The translations under genes were made by a program, and so were the position numbers. From the NCBI RefSeq assembly GCF_004365655.1, contig NZ_SOEO01000001.1, forward strand, positions 1,116,001-1,180,000: 64,000 nucleotides of DNA, written 5' to 3'. Shown here in pieces: positions 7,220-14,298 of this stretch. How positions within the stretch are numbered: position 1 is the stretch's first letter; every line of letters starts with the position of its first letter. The notes beneath the pieces were generated by a model, which did no database searches, was not told where the DNA came from, and saw nothing but the letters and a program-made list of their open reading frames with translations. This stretch comes from Epilithonimonas xixisoli (GTDB lineage Bacteria; Bacteroidota; Bacteroidia; Flavobacteriales; Weeksellaceae).

Positions 7220-8830
7220 ATGAAACGTATATATATAACCCTTATATTTTCTATTTTCACATTAAGCTCTTGTGTCAACGACCTTGATACATCTCCAATA
7301 GACCCCAATATCGTAACGACAGATCAGGTCTATTCCAATCTCGATAATTACAAAGGTGTGCTTGCAAAATGTTACGCAGCATTATGTCTCAGCGGACAAC
7401 AGGGACCGACCGGAGACCCAGACATCAGTAATTTTGATGAAGGTTACAGTTCATTTATTCGTTTGGCTTTTTATGTTCAGATTTTATCAACGGATGAGGC
7501 AATAATGGGCTCGCAAACGAACGGATTGAGACAAATGGCGACAAATACTTGGGATTCCAACACGGCTATCCTGAATGGCTATTACGCAAGATTATATCAA
7601 ATTATCGGATATACTAATGAGTTTCTAAGACAAACAACCGATGCCAAACTACAGGAGAGAGGACATACAGATGCCAGCTTCAAACAACAGGTTGCTTATT
7701 TCCGTGCCGAAGCTAGATTTCTAAGAGCTTATTCTTATTGGGTTTTGTTGGATACTTTTGGTAAAGTTCCATTCGTAACAGATTCTGATAAATTAGATCC
7801 ACAGTTTTTACCAAAACAGATATCAAGAACCGATCTCTATTCTTATGTAGAAAATGAACTTAAAGAAATTGAAGCTGCACTTCCTGATACTAATGAATAT
7901 GGAAGAGTTGATAAAACGGCAGCTGACTTTTTATTATCAAGGCTTTATCTGAATGCGCAAGTTTATACCAATTCGCCACAATGGGATAAAGCGGCCGAAT
8001 ATGCTGAAAAGGTAATCCAAAGCCATTACAGCCTTGCTCCAAAATACCTTTACAATTTCCTGGCTGACAATAATACTTCTCCGGAGATCATCTGGTCTCT
8101 GAATTTGGATGGCGTACAGTCCAAAACCTACGGAGGGACTACATTCTTTATTTTAGCGCAGACAGGAGGAACAATGCTCAATTATTTGAATCTGGGTATA
8201 GCCGGAGGTTGGGGCAATATCCGTCTTCGTCCGGAATTTGTCAATAAGTTTCAAACGTCAGATCAGAATTTTGTGACCACAGATCCAAATGCATTTTCAA
8301 AAAATGACAGTAGAGCTTTATTCTTCAACATCGGGCATAAGAAAGAAATTGCCACGCTTCCGGGAACCTTTCAGGATGGTTATGCTTTCACGAAATGGAG
8401 AAATGTAACCAAGAATGGAGTAGCAGGTTCTGATGCAGCTTATGTAGATACTGATTTTCCAATGTTCCGTCTTTCAGAAGCTTATTTGACCGCTGCCGAA
8501 GCAAACTTTAGATCGGGGAAATCCTCAGAAGCACTTAATTATATTAATGTCGTTAGAAACAGAGCTTATAATAATGGAAACGGAGCAATTGCCCTTTCTG
8601 ATTTGAATTTGAATTTTATTCTTGATGAAAGGTCTAGAGAATTATCTTGGGAGCTTGTCAGAAGGACAGATCTTATAAGGTTTAATAGATTCACAACTGC
8701 TGATTACGTCTGGAGCTGGAAAGGTAATGCTCAAGCAGGCAAAGCTGTTGATTCCAAATTCAATATTTATCCGCTTCCATCAGCAGATATCACCGCCAAT
8801 CCGAATTTGACACAGAATGACGGATTTTAA
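7220..8830 (+). CDS. SusD/RagB-family outer-membrane lipoprotein
   Basis: The 536-residue protein starts MKRIYITLIFSIFTLSSC, a lipoprotein signal ending at Cys18, which also decides the start. An earlier in-frame start inside susC would destroy the signal peptide. The helical N-terminal half carries SusD traits such as the YFRAEARFLRAYSYWVLLDTFGKVPFVT region. The C-terminal ERSRELSWELVRRTDLIRFNRF is the conserved RagB/SusD block. It should cap the SusC barrel and bind substrate at the cell surface. No glycosidase gene accompanies the pair, so a polysaccharide substrate is not indicated; the local phosphatase fits an organophosphate better (inference). Confidence 0.93.
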   Translation: MKRIYITLIFSIFTLSSCVNDLDTSPIDPNIVTTDQVYSNLDNYKGVLAKCYAALCLSGQQGPTGDPDISNFDEGYSSFIRLAFYVQILSTDEAIMGSQTNGLRQMATNTWDSNTAILNGYYARLYQIIGYTNEFLRQTTDAKLQERGHTDASFKQQVAYFRAEARFLRAYSYWVLLDTFGKVPFVTDSDKLDPQFLPKQISRTDLYSYVENELKEIEAALPDTNEYGRVDKTAADFLLSRLYLNAQVYTNSPQWDKAAEYAEKVIQSHYSLAPKYLYNFLADNNTSPEIIWSLNLDGVQSKTYGGTTFFILAQTGGTMLNYLNLGIAGGWGNIRLRPEFVNKFQTSDQNFVTTDPNAFSKNDSRALFFNIGHKKEIATLPGTFQDGYAFTKWRNVTKNGVAGSDAAYVDTDFPMFRLSEAYLTAAEANFRSGKSSEALNYINVVRNRAYNNGNGAIALSDLNLNFILDERSRELSWELVRRTDLIRFNRFTTADYVWSWKGNAQAGKAVDSKFNIYPLPSADITANPNLTQNDGF

Positions 8831-8872
8831 CAAGAATTGATCTCACAATCAAGTTTTATATTATTTTCTATT

Positions 8873-8906
8873 AAACTTCCCATCAGTTTTGGTGGGAAGT
8901 TTTTTA
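8873..8906 (+). terminator. Terminator after susD
   Basis: AAACTTCCCA (8873-8882) pairs with TGGGAAGTTT (8893-8902) and continues into a T-run, about 45 bases after the susD stop codon. Confidence 0.85.
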
Positions 8907-9061
8907 TATGATTCTTTAAGATTAAACTATTGTATTTCTTGATTGTAAGTATTTTTTAGATAAAATAGAGCGATTAAGATGGTTATAAACTTAAAAGTAG
9001 CTACTTTAACCGTTTATCAGTAGATATAGATGATGTTTTGAAAGTATTAAATATTTTATTT

Positions 9062-10105
9062 TCAATTTACATTGATGTCATCATATAACTTATCAACTAC
9101 TTTTTCTAAAATTTCTCCTGTTTCATCAAAACTGGTGTTTGTCAATATAGATATTCCTATATTTTCTTTAGGATAAATCACAAACCAATTCTGCATTCCG
9201 TAAATACCTCCGTGATGTCTGTAAATTAATTGGTTATCATTTTCTATAATGTACCAATGATAGCCTTCCCAAAAATCAGAACCTTCTTTATGTAATTTTT
9301 TATGAGATTGGTTTACAATAGGATTTGACTGGTCAAGCTGTAATTTCATATATTTCACTAAATCCGGAGCTGTAGAATGCAATCCCGAAATTCCACCCCA
9401 TAGAGTTCTATTGAAATTAGGCATTAATTCATTTTTATCATTGTAGCCTTTTACCAATCTTGTTCTGTCATTTTCGTTTAGTGTAAATTTGGTTTGGTTC
9501 ATTTTATTGGGTTTCAAAACAAATTCAATGACCAATTCTTCAAAAGGTTTTTGATACACTTTTTCAAGGATATAGGCTGTCAACTCCGGAGCTGTATTTG
9601 AATAGGAGTATATTTCTCCGGGTTTTGTTTCAATTTTGATGAGTTTCAATCCTTCAAAAAAGGCCTTTTTATTTTCACTTTTTGGAGGCATATTAGGAAA
9701 TCCACTTGTATGTGTGATGAGATGTTTGATTGTTATAGGTTCACCTTTAAATTCTAAATTTGGATAAGCTTCATCAAGATAGATTCTAATATCATCTAAA
9801 TTTAGTTTTTTATCAAGGACAGCTTTAGCAGCTATATAGCCTGTAAACGTTTTAGTTACAGAAGCCAATTCATAGAGTGTAGAATTGTTGGGTTTGTTTC
9901 CTTTTCCAATCGTTAATTCTCCAAAATGTTTTATAGTGGATTTTCCATCTTTAAGAACAGCAATTGAAACAGAATGAAATCTTTTGTCCTCCAATAACTG
10001 AAGAGCATTTTTTGTAATCGCATTTTCAACCGTTTGTTTATTGATTTTCTGCACACTTTTACATCCAACTAAGACAAAAAGTAAAATAATGGCTAAGTAT
10101 TTCAT
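9062..10105 (-). CDS. Serine hydrolase lipoprotein of the beta-lactamase/PBP family
   Basis: The 347-residue protein has a lipoprotein signal (MKYLAIILLFVLVGC, Cys15). The penicillin-binding-protein fold motifs are SVTK at residues 82-85 (nucleophile Ser and general-base Lys), YSN at 168-170, and RHHGG near 293 replacing the KTG motif. This places it with the class C-like esterase/peptidase group (EstB, D-aminopeptidase, LACTB types) rather than with a resistance enzyme of known spectrum. Its substrate is unknown. It follows an alpha/beta hydrolase by 30 bases on the same strand, so the two are probably co-transcribed. Confidence 0.85.
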   Translation of the reverse strand: MKYLAIILLFVLVGCKSVQKINKQTVENAITKNALQLLEDKRFHSVSIAVLKDGKSTIKHFGELTIGKGNKPNNSTLYELASVTKTFTGYIAAKAVLDKKLNLDDIRIYLDEAYPNLEFKGEPITIKHLITHTSGFPNMPPKSENKKAFFEGLKLIKIETKPGEIYSYSNTAPELTAYILEKVYQKPFEELVIEFVLKPNKMNQTKFTLNENDRTRLVKGYNDKNELMPNFNRTLWGGISGLHSTAPDLVKYMKLQLDQSNPIVNQSHKKLHKEGSDFWEGYHWYIIENDNQLIYRHHGGIYGMQNWFVIYPKENIGISILTNTSFDETGEILEKVVDKLYDDINVN

Positions 10106-10135
10106 TGTAATGATTTTATAGTTTGATGGAATATA

Positions 10136-11038
10136 TTAATCTAATGTTTTAATGATTGTATTTTGAAATTTTTCAGATTCATCTTTATGAATTTGATGTC
10201 CAGAGTTTTCAAATAAAAACAAATCTTTCTTGGGAGCTTTCACTTGCTTGTAATATTCTTCTGTAATGGAAGTTAAAGTTTGTATATCATTTTTGCCAAC
10301 CAAGAAATAAACCGGACAGTTGACTTTCTTTAAAGTTTTTGGTAAATCAATTTTCATAACTTCATTCCACGCAGGAGACCAGGTTTTTGACCATTGAAGA
10401 AAACCTTTTTTGAAATCGTCACTTGTTACATATTGCTTTCCATCTTTGTAAAAAAGCCACTTTCTTAAGTAAAACATAGACTCGTCATTAGAAAAAGGAA
10501 AATGTACTTTTGACAATTCTTCCATCGCAACAGAGTTGTCTTTAAAATGAATTTTTAATGTTTTAAGCAATTCTTTCTCGCTTGCAAGTTGTCTGATTAC
10601 CGGATTGACAGCATAATAAGCGTGCAATAATTCGGGATGATTTCTAACAATATAAAACCCTAAAGCATTTCCCCAGGAACTGCCTAACAAATAAAGCTTT
10701 TTGTGATTCAGTTTCTTGAGCAGGAAATTAATAACTTCATACGTATCTTTTTCCATCATTTCTAAAGACGGTTGAATGGGTGAAGGGTTTAATTCTAATG
10801 TTTTTCCAGCGTCTCTTTGGTCCCATTGAACAATCGTAAATTTATTCTTTAAAATATTGGTAAAAGAATCCGCATTTTTCATCATTGAACTTCCGGGACC
10901 GCCTGATAAAAATAGCAGAATTGGTTTATTAACATCATCAGTTTTGATTTCTATGGCTTGTTTTATTCCACCAATTTCTACAGTTAGGAGAGTGTCCATT
11001 TTTACGGTTTGTAATTGTGATAAACAAAATACAGACAT
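10136..11038 (-). CDS. Secreted alpha/beta hydrolase (proline iminopeptidase-like), 5' end disrupted by a frame slip
   Basis: LLFLSGGPGSS forms the oxyanion-hole region and GSSWG at 119-123 carries the nucleophile Ser121. KNDIQTLTS supplies the acid region and NSGHQIHKDE near the end supplies the histidine. The GGPG signature suggests the S33 aminopeptidase family, though lipase-like activity is possible. The open frame begins with MSVFCLSQLQ, which is only the end of a signal peptide. Just upstream ATG-A6-TAAG (11070-11058) is out of frame by one base. One extra A would give MKKISLFVFLLMSVFCLSQ, a complete signal peptide. The gene's true 5' end is probably 11070. Confidence 0.8.
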   Translation of the reverse strand: MSVFCLSQLQTVKMDTLLTVEIGGIKQAIEIKTDDVNKPILLFLSGGPGSSMMKNADSFTNILKNKFTIVQWDQRDAGKTLELNPSPIQPSLEMMEKDTYEVINFLLKKLNHKKLYLLGSSWGNALGFYIVRNHPELLHAYYAVNPVIRQLASEKELLKTLKIHFKDNSVAMEELSKVHFPFSNDESMFYLRKWLFYKDGKQYVTSDDFKKGFLQWSKTWSPAWNEVMKIDLPKTLKKVNCPVYFLVGKNDIQTLTSITEEYYKQVKAPKKDLFLFENSGHQIHKDESEKFQNTIIKTLD

Positions 11039-11144
11039 CAGTAAAAAAACAAAAAGACTTATTTTTTCATTATTTCTAAGTTTTAATTTGCTTTAAATAT
11101 GTTGGTACAAATATGATATAGAAAGTTTTGAAAAAAGTCCGTGT

Positions 11145-11184
11145 AAAAAAAGTCGGACTCATTTTATTGATTAAAATGAGTCCG
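11145..11184 (-). terminator. Terminator after the AraC-family gene
   Basis: A perfect 13-bp stem (CGGACTCATTTTA at 11154-11166 with 11172-11184) and a 5-base loop are followed on the minus strand by a 7-base T-run (11151-11145). It separates the AraC gene from the hydrolase pair. Confidence 0.88.
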
Positions 11185-11228
11185 ATTATCTACAACTTGG
11201 AGTTCGAGTATTTACAATTATTTAATGA

Positions 11229-12353
11229 TCAGTTGTTTCTGAATTCTATTGGTGTTTGATTCGTGTATTTTTTGAAAGAGGTATGAAAAGAAGATTTTGA
11301 ATTGAAACCTACTTCATATAAGATTTCTAAAACGGTTAATTCTTTTTTTGTGGGGTCTTTTAGAATGGTCATTGCTTTTTTAATGCGGTATTCATTCACA
11401 AAATCAAAAAAATGCTGATTGATATGATGGTTAATTAAAACAGACAAATCACGAACAGGAATTTTTACCTGATTTGCCAATTCCTGAATGGTTAATGACG
11501 GTTCTAAGAAGGGCTCTTTTTCAACCATAAAATTTCTTAGCTGTTCAATTTGAAAACTTTTTGTTTCGTCGGTTTTATTTTCAGTTTCCAGAGTTTCAAC
11601 AAAATTTTCTGTTGGTTGTAAGGTAGAATCGATTCTGCGAAAAAGCTCAGGATGATTTAATGCCTTTAAAATAAACCAACAAGCAGTCAATAAAAATACT
11701 GTTCCCGCAACAATATTCAACCAGATAAATAAATCTCTATCCTGCGAGTATCTTACGATGTTTTTTATAATAATACATAAGTGGATGAATAGAAAGATTA
11801 TTGTAAGTTGAGACAGCCATTTGTACAATAAAGTATTTGGATTGGTATAATTTTCAAGGTAAATCTTCTTGTATTTTTTTAGGATAAGAAATACACCAAT
11901 GATATAAAAGAAATATTGCAGTTCTGCGATTGCCTGATATAAAAAGATTTCTGGGGAATTCCACATATCTTTAAAGAACGACTCTTTAGCAGCACCTTCT
12001 GCCAGAAAAAGTCGTGGAACTAAAATTAAATTGACAACAATAAAAGGAATAAGATGTAGTAAATGCTTTCTTTTTAAAGCAAAATCTGAATAACAAACGG
12101 CATTAACGTACAAATAAAAAAGAGGCATTACCAATAAGTAAGCAGATATTTTAAAAGCTTTAAGATTATAACTATCTGTAAAAAGATGCATAAAAAGTCC
12201 GCTGATATCAATGGCATTAATGATAAGAAACGCTGCGAATAATCTGTTTTCCAGTTTTCTTTCCGTTTTTACCGTTAATAAAAATACGGCAAGCAGCAGC
12301 GATACAAAAACAGCAATCGCAGCAATAACTTCCAGAAAATTGAGTTTGTCCAT
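11229..12353 (-). CDS. Membrane-bound AraC-family transcriptional regulator (7TM-HTH)
   Basis: This 374-residue protein has about seven hydrophobic helices in the first 235 residues, for example VIAAIAVFVSLLLAVFLL near the start. An AraC/XylS DNA-binding domain ends the protein at about 270-374. Its first HTH includes LTIQELANQVKIPVRDLSVLIN and its second includes TVLEILYEVGFNSKSSFHTSFKKYTNQTP. Such 7TM-AraC proteins are common in Flavobacteriia and probably sense membrane or periplasmic signals. The two secreted hydrolases downstream on the same strand are possible targets. A -7 box lies 14 bases before the ATG. Confidence 0.88.
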   Translation of the reverse strand: MDKLNFLEVIAAIAVFVSLLLAVFLLTVKTERKLENRLFAAFLIINAIDISGLFMHLFTDSYNLKAFKISAYLLVMPLFYLYVNAVCYSDFALKRKHLLHLIPFIVVNLILVPRLFLAEGAAKESFFKDMWNSPEIFLYQAIAELQYFFYIIGVFLILKKYKKIYLENYTNPNTLLYKWLSQLTIIFLFIHLCIIIKNIVRYSQDRDLFIWLNIVAGTVFLLTACWFILKALNHPELFRRIDSTLQPTENFVETLETENKTDETKSFQIEQLRNFMVEKEPFLEPSLTIQELANQVKIPVRDLSVLINHHINQHFFDFVNEYRIKKAMTILKDPTKKELTVLEILYEVGFNSKSSFHTSFKKYTNQTPIEFRNN

Positions 12354-12366
12354 TTAATCTTTTTTA

Positions 12367-12374
12367 CAAAAATA
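12367..12374 (-). promoter_or_regulatory. -7 box of the AraC-family gene
   Basis: On the minus strand TATTTTTG (12374-12367) matches TAnnTTTG and lies 13 bases upstream of the ATG at 12353, implying a very short 5' leader. Confidence 0.55.
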
Positions 12375-12647
12375 GGGTATAAGTGATGAAGAAAAATGGT
12401 TCTTAATAATGAATTTCATTGATGGACTGGAATTGCTATATTTAGTATCAAAAAGTTATAATAAACCGAAGGAGAAAAAATAGCAGAACCTTAATGAGAT
12501 TTCAAACCATACTTAAATACCGATGAAATCTCTGATGTAGCACTTTTAGGCTGTTTATTTTAGATATTCTGAGATTTCAACTGAAAAAATTCAAACCATA
12601 AAACATCAAGTTGTAACAGTTTGATAAATAATTTGTTATGTCTAGAA

Positions 12648-12702
12648 AAAAAAAGAAGAAAAAAAAAAAAAAATGAGACAACTAATAAATAGTTGTCTCA
12701 TT
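12648..12702 (-). terminator. Terminator with long T-tract after the small HTH genes
   Basis: AATGAGACAACTA (12672-12684) pairs perfectly with 12690-12702 around the loop ATAAA. On the minus strand it runs into about 24 bases of almost pure T (12673-12650, interrupted by two C). It would end transcription of the minus-strand cluster above 13047, about 345 bases after its last stop codon. The rest of 12354-13046 contains only the gene tail at 12715 and AT-rich sequence. Confidence 0.75.
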
Positions 12703-12714
12703 AAGTGAATTTGG

Positions 12715-12782
12715 CAGGACTCTATCCAAACCATTTATTAGAAGATATTGACAATATTTTGAAGTTGTTAACTGGTATTTAA
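12715..12782 (+). pseudogene. Orphan 3' gene tail, copy 2 (GLYPNH type)
   Basis: From 12717 the frame reads GLYPNHLLEDIDNILKLL and on to TAA at 12780-12782, 21 codons. It matches the tail at 870-935: 21 bases are identical (CAGGACTCTATCCAAACCATT), then the copies differ mainly by conservative replacements (S/L, A/E, T/I, N/D, V/L, V/I). An in-frame stop lies a few codons upstream. Both copies have the same orientation and bracket the 11.8-kb accessory block. Confidence 0.5.
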
Positions 12783-13046
12783 GTTATAAAAATGAAATCA
12801 GAAAATTGTTTAGCTATATCTGATAATTTTCTGATAAATAAAAACTTATCATAATATTTTCTTCTCATCAAAAGCCTATAGAAATTAAATTGGTACATTC
12901 AAATACATAATTGCCATAAATTTACTTAATATTTTATAATATAGTTTTATTGATTAGCCATTAAGATTAACAGAAATTGATTTTCAACGTTGGGAATAAA
13001 TAGAGTTGCTTTGTTTGTCTTTAGAGAATTTCGAAAAACTATGCTG

Positions 13047-13382
13047 TTAACTAAATAATTTTTTCCATTTCGCTACTGAATTCCTGCTCAATTTAAAGTG
13101 AAATGCAAGTTGCGAGTTATTTAATTGATGTTTTCTCTGGTAGTTTAATATATGTTTTATTGTGGCTTTGTCATAAGATCGATGTTTTTGATTAAAAGTC
13201 TCAGTCTCTTTATCCGATGTCCCGAAAATCTTCCAGTTTAATTCTAAAATATCCAATGATGATAATTTTTTCTTCTGAAGTAGTGTCTTACATTTTTCAA
13301 TTTTATGAGGAAAATCCCTGTTTAGAATGTCAGAATATATTTTTTTATAATTCGGTTCTATATTTTGTATTTTCTGATCCAT
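13047..13382 (-). CDS. Small helix-turn-helix protein, transposase-like HTH
   Basis: This 111-residue protein ends with ILNYQRKHQLNNSQLAFHFKLSRNSVAKWKKLFS, an HTH like those in IS3-type transposase OrfA proteins. The N-terminal part (residues 1-75) is helical, charged and unassigned. No catalytic DDE domain follows and no inverted repeats were found, so it is not a complete insertion sequence. It overlaps the preceding gene by 25 bases. I recall similar stand-alone pairs in Chryseobacterium genomes. The function is unknown; a domesticated DNA-binding role is possible. Confidence 0.65.
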   Translation of the reverse strand: MDQKIQNIEPNYKKIYSDILNRDFPHKIEKCKTLLQKKKLSSLDILELNWKIFGTSDKETETFNQKHRSYDKATIKHILNYQRKHQLNNSQLAFHFKLSRNSVAKWKKLFS

Positions 13383-13786
13383 TTGTATAGCGTTGTTTTT
13401 GGGATATTATAATCATTTATGACTTGTAAAACGGTTTTCTCTTTAGTTTCAATTAATTCTAATATAAAGTAGATTACTTCTCTTGTATAGATATTCTTGC
13501 GGAATTGAGGCATATTTGATTTCACTTTCTCGTTACTTTTTTCCGTGCTTAATTTTGCAATAGGGGCATGGAGAATCAAATGCTGAGAATATATTCTGAA
13601 GAAGTCATATTCCAGAAGTTTGCTCCATCGTAGCAAGATGCTAGTGTTAAGATTTTTGCATTTGAACATCTCATATATTTCTTTCTCAGAGGAATGTAGA
13701 AAAGAACAAACTCTGGAAATTTCTATCTTAGTTTCAGCAAGTCTTTTTTCTATTAACTCTCCAATATGTATATCTTTATAATTCAT
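13358..13786 (-). CDS. HTH protein with N-terminal regulator-like and C-terminal transposase-like domains
   Basis: Residues 1-75 (IGELIEKRLAETKIEISRVCSFL to LLRWSKLLEYDFFRIYSQHLIL) form a conserved block that I recall from many Chryseobacterium proteins of this size. Residues 100-142 (TREVIYFILELIETKEKTVLQVINDYNIPKTTLYKWIRKYKI, described here in outline only by its ends TREVIYF and YKWIRKYKI) form a second HTH of the OrfA type. The next gene overlaps it by 25 bases in another frame, so translation is probably coupled. It lies at the 3' end of the surface-protein cluster. No transposase catalytic domain is present. Confidence 0.6.
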   Translation of the reverse strand: MNYKDIHIGELIEKRLAETKIEISRVCSFLHSSEKEIYEMFKCKNLNTSILLRWSKLLEYDFFRIYSQHLILHAPIAKLSTEKSNEKVKSNMPQFRKNIYTREVIYFILELIETKEKTVLQVINDYNIPKTTLYKWIRKYKI

Positions 13787-13798
13787 AGAGTTAAGGGA

Positions 13799-14269
13799 TT
13801 AATAATGAATGAAGTTATTAACATTGATTTTCTTTTTATGCTCAAGAGATGAGATGAGCTTGTTTAATTGATTACGCCCAAATCCTGTAAGATAGAATTC
13901 TCTTTTTATTTCTTTCTTCTTAAAAGATTCAACAATCAATGCCACATTGTAACCCTGCAAAGTTTTTTTAATACCATAATCTTTAAGCTGTTTGGCAGGA
14001 AACTCTATTGTTTTACAATGATGTTTGTTTTCTAAGGGATGATAGAGTTTAATGGATATTACCTCCCCTGAATCTTCGTAAATAAACGTTTTCAATTTCA
14101 TAAAAACTATCGCCAACGTGATCATTATTAAGACCAAAACAATATAAATGATCTCTTGTGAAGGAATCTGAAGGAGAAATGTAATAATTGCTGCAGTTAC
14201 GCATGCAATCATCAATGCGCCAATGATGTACATAAATAATCTAATTTTCTTGTCATTTGAAACTTTCAT
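13799..14269 (-). CDS. Hypothetical two-helix membrane protein
   Basis: The 156-residue protein has two adjacent transmembrane helices: about 11-33 (LFMYIIGALMIACVTAAII) and about 40-57 (IYIVLVLIMITLAIVFM). A basic soluble domain of about 100 residues follows, rich in beta strands (GEVISIKLYHPL, REFYLTGFGRNQLNKLI). The layout resembles PH-like membrane-anchored domains, but no family is recognised. It lies 29 bases after the 599-residue surface-protein gene and 12 bases before the HTH gene, so it belongs to the same minus-strand transcript. Confidence 0.6.
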   Translation of the reverse strand: MKVSNDKKIRLFMYIIGALMIACVTAAIITFLLQIPSQEIIYIVLVLIMITLAIVFMKLKTFIYEDSGEVISIKLYHPLENKHHCKTIEFPAKQLKDYGIKKTLQGYNVALIVESFKKKEIKREFYLTGFGRNQLNKLISSLEHKKKINVNNFIHY

Positions 14270-14298
14270 TTGTAGAGAATTAAGTGTTGGATTTGATT

